From Xanthomonas sacchari (GTDB taxonomy: Bacteria > Pseudomonadota > Gammaproteobacteria > Xanthomonadales > Xanthomonadaceae), in the NCBI RefSeq assembly GCF_024266585.1, contig NZ_CP100647.1, positions 1,407,001 to 1,471,000 on the forward strand: a stretch of 64,000 bases of DNA, given 5' to 3'. The notes beneath the pieces are model-generated. The model was given only the letters and a program-made list of their open reading frames with translations, searched no databases and was not told where the DNA came from. The position numbers and the translations under genes were made by a program. Below, in pieces: positions 1 to 10,725 of this stretch. Numbering within the stretch: position 1 is the first letter of the stretch; every line of letters starts with the position of its first letter.

Positions 1-693
1 TTCGCGCTCGCTGTAGCCGGTGATGCGGGTGAAGGCCGGGTTGACCGAGATGAAGCGGCGCTCCTCGTCGAGCACGGCGACCGCCTCGCCCATGCTGCGC
101 AGCACTTCGGCGGCGATGCGCCGCTCCAGGTCGGCCTGGCGGTGCGAGGTGATGTCGCGCGCGGTGCCGGCGAGCCGGCGCGGTGCGCCGCTGGCGTCGT
201 AGTCGACCACGCGCCCGCGCACCCGCGCCCAGTGCCAGATCCCGTCGCCGGCCAGGTCCACCCGGTACTCGGCGGTGTAGAGCGCGGTGAGGCCCTGCAG
301 GTGTTGGTGCAGCACTTCCCGCGCCTGCTGCATGTCGTCGGGATGGATGCGCAGCGGCTCGTTCTCGCGGATCACCAGGCCGATGTCCTGCGCGTGCGGC
401 GTGGCCTCGTCGGCGCGCATCAGCCGCAGCGTGCGCTGTTGCAGGTCGTAGTCCCAGAAGTGCTCGCCCGAGGCCCACAGCGCCAGCTTCAGGTGCTGGT
501 CGCGCTGCTGCAGCTGCAACTGCCGCTGCAACTGCCCACGCAGGTGCCGGCGACAGCGCAGCGCGAACAGCGCCACCAGTCCGCCCGCGGCCAGCGCGGC
601 CACGGCCAACGGCCACGCGGCCAGCAACGTCTCGCCGGACAAGACCAGGCCGCTCCCTTCCGCAGCTCCTGCAGCAATGTGCTCCAATGGCAT
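1..693 (-). CDS. Membrane PAS-domain sensor protein, N-terminal part (runs off window)
   Basis: The reading frame is open from the ATG at 693 to base 1, giving 231 codons without a stop, and an in-frame TGA lies upstream at 712-714, so the start is well constrained. One hydrophobic segment (about residues 18-42) is followed by a short basic/glutamine-rich linker. A PAS domain comes next (about 55-175), ending in GTARDITSHRQ, the typical PAC-to-next-domain hinge. A second PAS domain begins with AVLDEERRFISVNPAFTRIT. In this family such proteins usually end in GGDEF/EAL domains or a histidine kinase, but the output domain is outside the window, so the function stays open. It is divergent from the UPF0149 gene. 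Confidence 0.8.
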   Translation of the reverse strand, partial: MPLEHIAAGAAEGSGLVLSGETLLAAWPLAVAALAAGGLVALFALRCRRHLRGQLQRQLQLQQRDQHLKLALWASGEHFWDYDLQQRTLRLMRADEATPHAQDIGLVIRENEPLRIHPDDMQQAREVLHQHLQGLTALYTAEYRVDLAGDGIWHWARVRGRVVDYDASGAPRRLAGTARDITSHRQADLERRIAAEVLRSMGEAVAVLDEERRFISVNPAFTRITGYSERE

Positions 694-852
694 AGCGGAA
701 AGTGACTTCTGTCAAAGAATGGGTGGTGGAGTGTAGGCGCGTGCCGGAAGCCTCCACAAGCGGCGGCGCGCACGCGATTGCTACACTGCGCAGTCCCGAT
801 TCCGCCGCAGGCCTCGACAGGCCGGCGGCCAGCGCCCGACAGGCTTTGCTCC

Positions 853-1398
853 ATGACCGAACTTCCCACTGCCGACCAGATCGCCGATGCCAGCCGGACG
901 CTTGGCCTGGCTGCGTCGGCGGCCGAACTGCACGGCGCCCTGTGCGGCTGGCTGGCCGGCGGTGGCGCCGATCTGCCGGCATGGCCGGCCGCCGTGCTGG
1001 CCGACGCCGGCATCGCCGCGCCGCGCCCCGGCGACGCGCTGGACCGCCTGCGCGAGGCCACGGTCGCGCAACTGAACGACCGCGACTTCGGCTTCGACCT
1101 GGTGCTGGCCGATGCCGCCGCGGCGCTGCCCGAGCGTGCCGATGCGCTGTTCGACTGGTGCCGCGGCTTCCTTGGCGGTTTCGGCCTGGCCGCCGGCGCC
1201 GCGCCGCCGCTGTCCGAGGAAGGGCAGGAGGCGCTGCAGGACCTGGCGCGGCTGGCCCAGGCCAGCGCCGAGGATTTCGACAGCGGCGACGAGGACGAGG
1301 ACGCGCTGGCCGAGATCGAGGAGTTCGTGCGCGTGGCGGTGCTGCTGCTGCACAGCGACTGCGTGCTCGGCCCGCGCCACCGGCAGCGCCTGAACTGA
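853..1398 (+). CDS. UPF0149 (YgfB/YecA-like) family protein
   Basis: The protein is 181 aa, the usual length for UPF0149. The start at 853 gives MTELPTADQIADASRTLGL. A longer reading from 778 adds a non-conserved leader and is rejected. Family features are ELHGALCGWLAGG near the N-terminus, WCRGFLGGFGLA in the middle, and an acidic stretch before EFVRVAVLLLHSDC. The function is poorly defined. In E. coli, YgfB precedes pepP and has been linked to antibiotic-resistance regulation in Pseudomonas (family knowledge). The stop overlaps the pepP start (TGATG), which implies translational coupling. Confidence 0.9.
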   Translation: MTELPTADQIADASRTLGLAASAAELHGALCGWLAGGGADLPAWPAAVLADAGIAAPRPGDALDRLREATVAQLNDRDFGFDLVLADAAAALPERADALFDWCRGFLGGFGLAAGAAPPLSEEGQEALQDLARLAQASAEDFDSGDEDEDALAEIEEFVRVAVLLLHSDCVLGPRHRQRLN

Positions 1399-2729
1399 TG
1401 AAACGGCTCACCGGGATTTCCGCCGGCGAGTACGCGCGCCGGCGCCGGCAGTTGATGGACATGGCCGGCGAGCAGGCCATCCTGGTGCTGCCCAGCGCGC
1501 CCGAGCGGGTGCGCAGCCACGACACGCATTACCCGTACCGGCAGGATTCGGACTTCTGGTACCTGTGCGGCTTTCCCGAGCCGGACGCGGTGCTGGTGCT
1601 GGTGCCCGGACGCCGCCACGGCGAGGCGCTGCTGTTCTGCCGCGAACGCGATCCCGAGCGCGAAGCCTGGGACGGCCCGCGGGCCGGCCAGGAAGGCGCG
1701 GTCGAGCGCTACGGCATGGACGACGCCTATCCGATCGAGGACCTCGACGAGATCCTGCCCGGGCTGCTGGAAGGCCGCTCGCGGGTGTACTACCACTTCG
1801 GCCGCGACGTCGATTTCGACCTGAAGCTGATCGGCTGGGTCAAGCGCGTGCGCGAGCAGGTGCGGCACGGCGCGCAGCCGCCGCACGAGTTCCTGGAACT
1901 GGGCCACCTGCTGCACGAGCAGCGCCTGTTCAAGTCGCGCGACGAAGTGGCGCTGATGCAGGTGGCCGCCGACCTGAGCGTGGCCGGGCACCGCGCGGCG
2001 ATGCGGCTGGCGCGGCCCGGCGTGCACGAATACCAGGTGCAGGCCGAGATCGAGCGCGAATTCCGCGCCGGCGACGCCTGGCCGGCCTACGGCAGCATCG
2101 TCGGCAGCGGCCACAACGCCTGCGTGCTGCACTACCGCGCCAATGCCGCGCGCCTGCGCGACGGCGACCTGGTGCTGGTCGATGCCGGTGCCGAGTACCG
2201 CGGCTATGCCGCCGACATCACCCGCACGTTCCCGGCCAACGGCCGCTTCAGCGCCGAACAGCGCGCGCTGCACGACCTGGTCGGCGCCGCGCACGCCGCC
2301 GCGCTGGCGCAGGCGCGCCCGGGCGTGGCCTACGAGGCGGGGCACCTGGCCGCGGTGCAGACCCTGACCGAGGGCCTGCTGCGGCTGGGCCTGCTCAAGG
2401 GCAGCCTGGAGCAGAACCTGGCCAGCGGCGACTACCGGCGCTTCTACCGGCACAAGACCGGGCACTGGCTGGGCCTGGACGTGCACGACGTCGGCGACTA
2501 CCGCCTGGCCGGCGAATCGCGCCTGCTCGAGCCGGGCATGGTGTTCACCATCGAACCCGGCCTGTACGTGGCGCCGGACGACAAGGAGGTCGACGCGAAG
2601 TGGCGCGGCATCGGCATCCGCACCGAGGACGACGTGCTGATCACCGACGACGGCCACCGCGTGCTCACCGATGCCCTGGCGCGCAGCGCCGAGGAGATCG
2701 AGGGGGTGATGGCTGGGAATGGGGAATAG
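1398..2729 (+). CDS. pepP: Xaa-Pro aminopeptidase (aminopeptidase P)
   Basis: 443 aa, close to E. coli PepP (441). It removes N-terminal residues that precede proline and is a cytoplasmic dimetal enzyme with the creatinase/pita-bread fold. The N-terminal AMP_N domain spans about residues 1-135. The metal ligands can be read: D262 in LVLVDAGAEYRG, D273 in AADITRTF, H356 in HKTGHWLGLDVHD, E386 in TIEPGLY and E410 in IRTEDDVLIT. The start overlaps the UPF0149 stop. The last codons (VMAGNGE) and the TAG stop lie inside a heptamer-type repeat that is duplicated about 190 bp downstream, so the extreme C-terminus has probably been altered by the repeat. Confidence 0.95.
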   Translation: MKRLTGISAGEYARRRRQLMDMAGEQAILVLPSAPERVRSHDTHYPYRQDSDFWYLCGFPEPDAVLVLVPGRRHGEALLFCRERDPEREAWDGPRAGQEGAVERYGMDDAYPIEDLDEILPGLLEGRSRVYYHFGRDVDFDLKLIGWVKRVREQVRHGAQPPHEFLELGHLLHEQRLFKSRDEVALMQVAADLSVAGHRAAMRLARPGVHEYQVQAEIEREFRAGDAWPAYGSIVGSGHNACVLHYRANAARLRDGDLVLVDAGAEYRGYAADITRTFPANGRFSAEQRALHDLVGAAHAAALAQARPGVAYEAGHLAAVQTLTEGLLRLGLLKGSLEQNLASGDYRRFYRHKTGHWLGLDVHDVGDYRLAGESRLLEPGMVFTIEPGLYVAPDDKEVDAKWRGIGIRTEDDVLITDDGHRVLTDALARSAEEIEGVMAGNGE

Positions 2730-3027
2730 GGAATGGGGAATGGGGAATGGGGAATGGGGAATGGGGAATGGGAAAAGCTAGTGCCCGCGCGCGGAAAGGT
2801 CAGCTAGCAGGCCTGGCGCTTTTGCTTTTGCGATTCCCGATTCTCCATTCCCGATTCCCGGCAGTGGCAGCGGCTCGGGTGGCCGCGAATGCACTGGCGC
2901 TGATGGCTGGGAATGGGGAATAGGGACTGGGGAATGGGAAAAGCAGTGCCCGCGCGCGGAAAGGTCAGCTAGCAGGCCTGGCGCTTTTGCTTTTGCGATT
3001 CCCGATTCCCGATTCCCGATTCCCGGC
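2707..3027. repeat. Duplicated unit with GGGGAATG / CCCGATT tracts
   Basis: Two direct copies lie at 2707-2843 and 2901-3007. Each starts TGATGGCTGGGAATGGGG, runs through GGGAATG repeats, then shares a block of about 60 bp (2781-2843 and 2946-3008, beginning GTGCCCGCGCGCGG) and ends in tandem CGATTCC. Copy 1 has about five extra GGGGAAT units. The first copy contains the pepP stop codon. The 306-bp gap between pepP and pepQ holds nothing else. Such GAATCCC/GGGATTC tracts are a common intergenic feature of Xanthomonas genomes. Confidence 0.85.
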
Positions 3028-3035
3028 GGCAGCCA

Positions 3036-4358
<1,323 letters not shown>

Positions 4359-4594
4359 GGCGGCGGCTCGTTCGGCGGTGCGGAAACAGGGGCGCCAAGT
4401 GTGCCGGAAACGATGCGCACGCGCGTGTGCGGCGGGCGCATGGCGGGCGGCGACGCGGCGTTCGTGGCGAACCCTCCGGATGCGCTTTCCATCGTGGCGC
4501 GCAACCGATGGGGATGGCTGCCGCGGGAGCGGCCGCAGGGCATCTCCAATCCGCTGCCTTCGCTTGCATCAAGCCGGAAGAGGTTGCCTGGCCT

Positions 4595-4660
4595 GTGGGA
4601 GCGGCTTCAGCCGCGACGCGTGTTCCCCGTCACGCGCGTCGCGGCTGAAGCCGCTCCCAC
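4595..4660. repeat. REP-like palindrome (AGCGGCTTCAGCCGC type)
   Basis: Perfect 26-bp arms, 4595-4620 and 4635-4660, are separated by a 14-base loop. Each arm has the internal dyad GGCTTCAGCC. A third half-copy follows at 4691-4712. The 369-bp gap between pepQ and the PilZ gene (4359-4727) contains only these elements and no recognisable gene. The same core recurs at 31495, 34346, 54813 and 57095, so it is a dispersed intergenic family. Confidence 0.85.
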
Positions 4661-4727
4661 GGCATACTTGAGACGTTCCAGGAACAGCGCTCGCGGCTGA
4701 AGCCGCTCCTGCGCGGTTGCGCTGACG

Positions 4728-5069
4728 TCAGCCGCCCTGGGCGGCGTTGATCCATCGCCGCAGCAGGTCGCGGTGCGCAGGGGAAATGGTCAGGAAGCGG
4801 AAGCCGGCCCAGGCCTGGCCCGGCGCGTGCGAGGGGTCGCTCCACAACAGGTGCACGCCGACGTCGATCTGCACGTCGCGGCCGGCCTGCGGCATCGCGA
4901 AGCGCAACTGGTACAGCGCGTCCTCGTGCAGCGGCACCGAGGTCAGCAGCAGCATGCCGTGTTCGGACACGTTGCCGAGGCGGCCGACCACGGCGTCTTC
5001 CATCAGGTCCAGCACCGGCACCATGTCCGGGACCTGGCGGCGCGGCGAACGGCGGGCATCGGCGCTCAT
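4728..5069 (-). CDS. PilZ domain protein
   Basis: 113 aa with a single PilZ domain. The N-terminal RRSPRRQVPDMVPV supplies the RxxxR c-di-GMP-binding arm (approximate consensus). GRLGNVSEHGMLLLT corresponds to the D/NxSxxG motif with N/S/G present. The C-terminus reads GQAWAGFRFLTI. It is probably a small c-di-GMP effector (inference), and binding is not certain because the first motif is looser than the classical one. Its ATG overlaps the stop of the DUF1631 gene (ATGA), so the two are co-translated. Confidence 0.85.
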   Translation of the reverse strand: MSADARRSPRRQVPDMVPVLDLMEDAVVGRLGNVSEHGMLLLTSVPLHEDALYQLRFAMPQAGRDVQIDVGVHLLWSDPSHAPGQAWAGFRFLTISPAHRDLLRRWINAAQGG

Positions 5070-7450
5070 GCGCCTTCCATGCTGTCGTCGGCGGCGGGAA
5101 CGCCGGCCAGCGTGCGCAGCGCGCGCAGCGCGGCCTGCCAGGCGCGGTCGACCAGGCCTGCGCGGTCCTCGCTGACGATGCGGGCCTGGCCCTGTGCCAG
5201 CAACCGCGCCAATCCGTCGAGCGTGTGTTCGGCGGTCTTCTGCCCGCGTTGGTTGACGAACAGCGCGCGCTCGGTGATCGGGCTGTACCAGGACAGGCGT
5301 TGCCGCTTCAGCTCGCCTTGCTGGTTGACGACGAAGTCGAACCAGGTGCCGAACGGCAGCGTGCGCAGCCGCGCATACGCGGCCTGTTCGGCCTCGGTGC
5401 GTGGCGGCAGCGACGGCCGCGGGCCGTCCTCGCCCTGCTCGCCGAGGCGGGTACGCGTCTTCAGCCGCACGCTGAGTTCGGTCTGCGAGATGGTGGCGTC
5501 GGCGCCGCCGGGCGTGGACAGGCGGCGGGCGAGGGCCTCGGCTTCCTGCTGGTGGTAGCCCACCTGCAGCAGCGCCTGGCACACGCGCTCGGCCAGGGCC
5601 GCATCGGCGGCGCCCTCGCTGCGGCAGGTGACCTCGGCGATGCGCTCGGCCAGGCCGACGCGTTCGCGCCAGGCCTCCGAGTCCTCGCCCTGGCGCAGCA
5701 GGGTCAGCACCAGCACGTCGGACCAGGCCTGCTGCAGCAGGGTCTGCACGACAGCGGGCGGTTGCCGGGCATTGCACAGCGCCTCCAGGGTGGCGGTCGC
5801 GGTCTGCTTGGCCAGTTCCAGCCGTTCCTTGCCGCGCGCGGCCTCGACGTGCCGGCGCTCGGCGATCTCGGCCTTGTGCGCCAGGCTGCGCTGCTGCGCC
5901 TGGATGTCCTGGTGGGCCCGTGCGAAGACCACGTCGTCGCCTTCGTACTCCTCGACCACGCGGTCCACGGCCTGGTTGAGCTTGAGCAGCAGCTGCGGAT
6001 CGCTGTCCTCTTCGCCCAGCCAGGTCGCGCCCGACTCGGCGACGGCGTTGAGCAGTTCCCGCGCCGGGTGCTGGCTGCGCGCGAAGAACGCCGGATCCTG
6101 CAGCGCTGCGCGCACCAGCGGCACCTGCAGGCGTTCCAGCAGCGCCGCGGCCGGCGCGTTGGCGCGTACCTCGCGTTCGATCTCGCCGTACAGCAGGCCG
6201 AGCAGGTCGAAGGTGTCGGCCTGCTGCGCTGCCAGCGTCGCCTGCGCACCGTGGCTGGCGCGCAGCGCCTGCAGCAGGGCGGTCTGCACGTCGCGCAGGT
6301 GACGGCGTCCGCGCAGCCCGCCCAGGGTGCTGTAGGCCGGCGGCTGCGCCTGCAGTTCGCCCAGTGCCTTCAGCAGGCTGGCGGTCGGGACCGGGGGCGC
6401 GCCGCTGGCGCTCGCCGGCCGTGCCGGGAGTGTGGCGGCACCGGCGGGCGCGGGCGTGGCCGCCGCCGCGGCGGGCGCGGCCTTGGCGCGCGCAGCGGTC
6501 AGCAGTTGGCGCAGGGTGGCCAGGTCGGGGCTGCTGGCGGTCGGTTCCGCGGCACCGGCCGCTGTGCCCACTGGCGGCCGCGGTGCCATCGCGGCCGGCC
6601 CCGGCGGCATGCCTATGGCGGGTGCGGCCTGGCCGGGTGCGGCGCCGTGCCCCTGGGGGGCGCTGCCGGCAGGCGCCGGAGCGGTGTCCGCGGCCATGCG
6701 CGCCGGGCGGCGCGCGCCCGGCTGCACGTGGGTGCTGCGCGCCACGTAAGGCAGGTAGATCAGGCCCGGGAGCACCCCGGCGTGAGTCAGCAGGCCATTG
6801 GCTTTTTCAACGACGTCGCCGTAGCGCGCCAGCGCCTGGCGTTCGAAGGCGCGGTACAGCGCCAATTGCGTGTCCAGCGCCAGGCCCAGCGCTTCGCCGG
6901 CATCGCGCAGCAGTCGGCACAGCGCGTGCGGCCCCAGCGGCAACTGTTCGATCTCGAAGGCGGGCCGGGCCGCCAGCACGCCGAAGCGCTGGCCGAGCAA
7001 CTGCAGCGGAACATTGCAGCGGATCGCCTCGCGGCGGGCGATCTCGTGCAGCACGATGTCGCGGTCGATATCCACGTTGGCGACCAGGGTCAGCATCTGC
7101 GCGGCGGCCCCCGGCCTGGCCGGGGGCGGCGCGGCGGCCGTTGCGGCGGGGCTGCGGATGCCGGCCAGCCCGGCTTCCAGCTGCGCCCGGTAGAACGGCG
7201 CCAGCTGCCCGCGCTGTGCGCGCAGGCGTTGCGTTTCCTGGTGCAGGTCCTGCTGCACCTGGCCGTTGCGGGCGTGCCCGGCCTGCTCGAACAGGGCCTG
7301 CTCCAGTTCGTCCAGGGTCGCCTGCAGCGACGTGTCCAGCGCCTGCCACAGCAGGGTATTCAGGGACTGCAGGATGTCGCGCACGCGCGCCGGCAGGGCG
7401 GCGCTGGCAAGCGTCGCCGGTGGGGCCGGGAGGGTCGCAGACACGGGCAT
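5066..7450 (-). CDS. DUF1631 family protein
   Basis: 794 aa. The start ATG at 7450 (MPVSATLPAPPAT) has a CACAGG upstream. A longer frame to 7510 adds a leader unlike the family. The N-terminal half contains SLNTLLWQALDTSLQATLDELEQALFEQA, a Pro/Ala-rich low-complexity region (about residues 240-360), and then the conserved C-terminal part with GTWFDFVVNQQGELKRQRLSWYSP, reminiscent of a degenerate PilZ-like barrel. DUF1631 proteins are often labelled thymidine phosphorylase without support. The coupled PilZ gene suggests a place in c-di-GMP signalling (inference). No catalytic motif is visible. Confidence 0.85.
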   Translation of the reverse strand: MPVSATLPAPPATLASAALPARVRDILQSLNTLLWQALDTSLQATLDELEQALFEQAGHARNGQVQQDLHQETQRLRAQRGQLAPFYRAQLEAGLAGIRSPAATAAAPPPARPGAAAQMLTLVANVDIDRDIVLHEIARREAIRCNVPLQLLGQRFGVLAARPAFEIEQLPLGPHALCRLLRDAGEALGLALDTQLALYRAFERQALARYGDVVEKANGLLTHAGVLPGLIYLPYVARSTHVQPGARRPARMAADTAPAPAGSAPQGHGAAPGQAAPAIGMPPGPAAMAPRPPVGTAAGAAEPTASSPDLATLRQLLTAARAKAAPAAAAATPAPAGAATLPARPASASGAPPVPTASLLKALGELQAQPPAYSTLGGLRGRRHLRDVQTALLQALRASHGAQATLAAQQADTFDLLGLLYGEIEREVRANAPAAALLERLQVPLVRAALQDPAFFARSQHPARELLNAVAESGATWLGEEDSDPQLLLKLNQAVDRVVEEYEGDDVVFARAHQDIQAQQRSLAHKAEIAERRHVEAARGKERLELAKQTATATLEALCNARQPPAVVQTLLQQAWSDVLVLTLLRQGEDSEAWRERVGLAERIAEVTCRSEGAADAALAERVCQALLQVGYHQQEAEALARRLSTPGGADATISQTELSVRLKTRTRLGEQGEDGPRPSLPPRTEAEQAAYARLRTLPFGTWFDFVVNQQGELKRQRLSWYSPITERALFVNQRGQKTAEHTLDGLARLLAQGQARIVSEDRAGLVDRAWQAALRALRTLAGVPAADDSMEGA

Positions 7451-7537
7451 CCTGTGATCGCCGTTGTACTTTTCTGCGCGGTATGTAGCACGATCCGCCG
7501 CCGCAACCAAGGCGGGCGGTGTCGCCGGTGGGGCGCC

Positions 7538-8767
7538 CTACGGTAGGAACAGGGCGATGACGTCGTTGGTGAAGCGCCGTCCCAACTCGGTCGGTACGGC
7601 GTGGCCGGCGTCCACCCGCAGCCAGTCACGGGCCTGCGCGGTGGCCAGGGCCGGGGCGATCGCCTGCAGCGGCAGGCCGGTGCGGGCGCTGAAGTCGCGC
7701 AGCGCGAAGCCGTCGTTGAGGCGCAGCGCGTTGAGCATGTACTCGAACGGGCGCCGCTCCGGCGCGATCCATTCGTCGCCGCCGATCGCCGCCGGCGTCC
7801 CCGCCGCGTCCAGGAACGCCTGCGGATGCTTGAGCTTCCAGCGCCGCAGGATGGTCTGTTCGGCACCGGAGCTGATCTTGCCGTGGGCGCCGGCACCGAT
7901 GCCGAGATAATCGCCGAAGGTCCAGTAGTTGAGATTGTGCGCGCAGCGGTAGCCGGCGCGGGCATAGGCGCTGACCTCGTACTGCGCGTAGCCGGCCTCG
8001 GCCAGCAGCGCCTGGCAGCGCTCCTGCATGTCCCAGGCGTCGTCGTCCTCGGGAATGCCCTGCGGCGGCCGCGCGGCGAATACGGTGTTCGGCTCCAGGG
8101 TGAGCTGGTAGTGGCTGAGGTGGGTCGGCTGCAGCGCCAGCGCCTGCGCGATGTCGCGCTCGGCCTCGGCCAGGGTCTGCTGCGGCAGCGCGTACATCAG
8201 GTCCAGGTTGAGATTGGCGTAGCCGGCGTCCTGCGCCAGCTTCACCGCACGCTCGGCCTCGGCGCCGTCGTGGATGCGGCCGAGCCGTTGCAGGGCCGCA
8301 TCGTCGAAGCTCTGGATGCCGAAGCTGAGGCGATTCACCCCCGCCGCCAGATAGCGGTCGAAGCGGCCATGCTCGGCGGTGCCGGGATTGGTCTCCAGGG
8401 TGATCTCCAGGCCCGGCGCGAAGCGCAGCCGGGCGCTGGCCGCCTGCAGGAAACGGTCGATCGCCTCGGGCGGGAACAGGCTGGGCGTGCCGCCGCCGAA
8501 GAACACGCTGTTGACCACCCGGCCCCAGACCAGCGGCAGGTCCTGGTCCAGGTCGCGGATCAGCGCATCCACGTAGGCGTCGAACGGCAGCGCCCCCTTG
8601 GCCGCGTGCGAGTTGAAGTCGCAGTACGGGCATTTGCGCACGCACCACGGCAGGTGCACGTAGAGCGACAGCGGTGGCGGCACCAGCGACGGGCCGTCGG
8701 CGTGCCCGGACGGATCCGGGCAGGCCGCGCCGGGCGGATGCTGGCAATGGTCGTGGGGGTGCGGCAT
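7538..8767 (-). CDS. hemW: Radical SAM haem chaperone HemW
   Basis: 409 aa. The radical SAM cluster motif CVRKCPYC has Cys at residues 42, 46 and 49, with SAM-binding FFGGGTPS following. LSFGIQSFDD, DLMYALPQQT and the C-terminal HemN_C domain (DYLGIGAGAHGKIS, RFTNDVIALFL) complete the family pattern. HemW inserts or carries haem and is not the oxygen-independent coproporphyrinogen oxidase its older annotation implies. The N-terminus has about 30 extra His/Pro-rich residues before the conserved start at LSLYVHLPW, so an internal start is possible. It is separated from rdgB by 131 bp. Confidence 0.92.
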   Translation of the reverse strand: MPHPHDHCQHPPGAACPDPSGHADGPSLVPPPLSLYVHLPWCVRKCPYCDFNSHAAKGALPFDAYVDALIRDLDQDLPLVWGRVVNSVFFGGGTPSLFPPEAIDRFLQAASARLRFAPGLEITLETNPGTAEHGRFDRYLAAGVNRLSFGIQSFDDAALQRLGRIHDGAEAERAVKLAQDAGYANLNLDLMYALPQQTLAEAERDIAQALALQPTHLSHYQLTLEPNTVFAARPPQGIPEDDDAWDMQERCQALLAEAGYAQYEVSAYARAGYRCAHNLNYWTFGDYLGIGAGAHGKISSGAEQTILRRWKLKHPQAFLDAAGTPAAIGGDEWIAPERRPFEYMLNALRLNDGFALRDFSARTGLPLQAIAPALATAQARDWLRVDAGHAVPTELGRRFTNDVIALFLP

Positions 8768-8898
8768 GGCGGGCGGAAGGCGGGCGGCGGGGAATCGGGG
8801 AGGCGAGGGGCTGGCTGGGTCGGGAGTGGGCGGAGCGGCGCAACGCGGTCTGCGCGCGCCGCGGCGGCGTTATCGCCTGGCACCAGCGCGCGGCGCGC

Positions 8899-9510
8899 TC
8901 ACCCGGCGGGCTGCGCCGCCAGCAGGTCGGCCAGGTGCCGCTTGAGCTGCTGCAGCGCAATGGCGCGATGGCTGATGCGGTTCTTCAGCGCCAGCGGCAT
9001 CTCGGCCGCGGTCTGGCCGTGTTCCGGGTCCACGAACACCGGATCGTAGCCGTGCCCGCCGCTGCCGGCACGGGCGTGCGCGATGCGGCCACGCCATTGC
9101 CCTTCCACCAGCAGCGGTTGCGGATCCTCGGCATGCCGCAGCAGCACCAGCACGCAGTAGAAGTGCGCGCCGCGCTGCGCGTCGGGGACATCGCGCAGCG
9201 CGTCCAGCAGCTTGTCGATATTGGCCTGCGCATTGCCGTGTTCGCCGGCGTAGCGCGCCGAATACAGGCCCGGCGCGCCGTGCAGCGCGTCCACGCAGAT
9301 GCCGGAATCGTCGGCCAGCGCCGGCAGGCCGGTGACGTGGGCGGCGTGGCGCGCCTTGAGCAGCGCGTTCTCGACGAAGGTCAGGCCGGTTTCGTCGGCA
9401 TCGCCGACGCCGAGCGTGGATTGCGCGATGAGCTCGACCCCGACGTCGTCGAGCAGGGCATGCAGTTCTTCGAGCTTGCCGGCGTTGCTGCTGGCCAGGA
9501 CCAATTTCAT
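8899..9510 (-). CDS. rdgB: dITP/XTP pyrophosphatase (HAM1 family)
   Basis: 203 aa. It hydrolyses non-canonical purine nucleoside triphosphates (dITP, XTP) to keep them out of nucleic acids. Motifs are [12 protein letters not shown] at the N-terminus, [12 protein letters not shown] with the catalytic/metal Asp pair, [22 protein letters not shown] and the C-terminal ISHRAIAL. The start overlaps the stop of the VOC gene (ATGA), giving a tight rph-VOC-rdgB operon on the minus strand. Confidence 0.95.
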   Translation of the reverse strand: MKLVLASSNAGKLEELHALLDDVGVELIAQSTLGVGDADETGLTFVENALLKARHAAHVTGLPALADDSGICVDALHGAPGLYSARYAGEHGNAQANIDKLLDALRDVPDAQRGAHFYCVLVLLRHAEDPQPLLVEGQWRGRIAHARAGSGGHGYDPVFVDPEHGQTAAEMPLALKNRISHRAIALQQLKRHLADLLAAQPAG

Positions 9511-9892
9511 GCGATGGGCTCCAGCAGGTCCCAGGTGTTGCCGTAGAGGTCGCGGAACACCGCGACCGTGGCGTAGGGTTCGTGGCGGGGCGCTTCCAGG
9601 AATTCCACGCCGGCGGCCAGCATCGCCGCGTGGTCGCGCTGGAAGTCGTCGGTGTGCAGGAAGAAGCCGACCCGGCCGCCGGTCTGGTCGCCGATGCGGC
9701 GGCGTTGGGCGTCGTCGCTGGCGCGCGCCAGCAGCAGCGCCGCGCCGCGCGCATCGCCAGGCCCGACCACGACCCAGCGCTTGTGGCCCTGGTCCACGTC
9801 CTCCAGCACCTGGAATCCCAGCTTGCCGGTGTACCAGGCGATGGCCTCGTCGTAGTCGGCCACCACCAGGGTGACCAGGGCCAGGCGCCGGG

Positions 9893-9896
<4 letters not shown>
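9507..9896 (-). CDS. VOC (glyoxalase/bleomycin-resistance) family protein
   Basis: 129 aa, with two beta-alpha-beta-beta-beta repeats of the vicinal oxygen chelate fold. The first begins [27 protein letters not shown] and the second [23 protein letters not shown]. The C-terminus [20 protein letters not shown] carries the metal-binding Glu position. The substrate cannot be predicted. It overlaps both neighbours by four bases (ATGA), so it is coupled to rph and rdgB. Confidence 0.9.
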
Positions 9897-10618
<722 letters not shown>

Positions 10619-10725
10619 GCAGGGGTTCCGGGAAGGGCGGGGCCGTGCGCGGCATGTGACCGCGTCGGTGAGGCAGGAAAGGGCGCTAGGTTAACATTCG
10701 CCCCCTGTCCGCACCGGAACACCGC

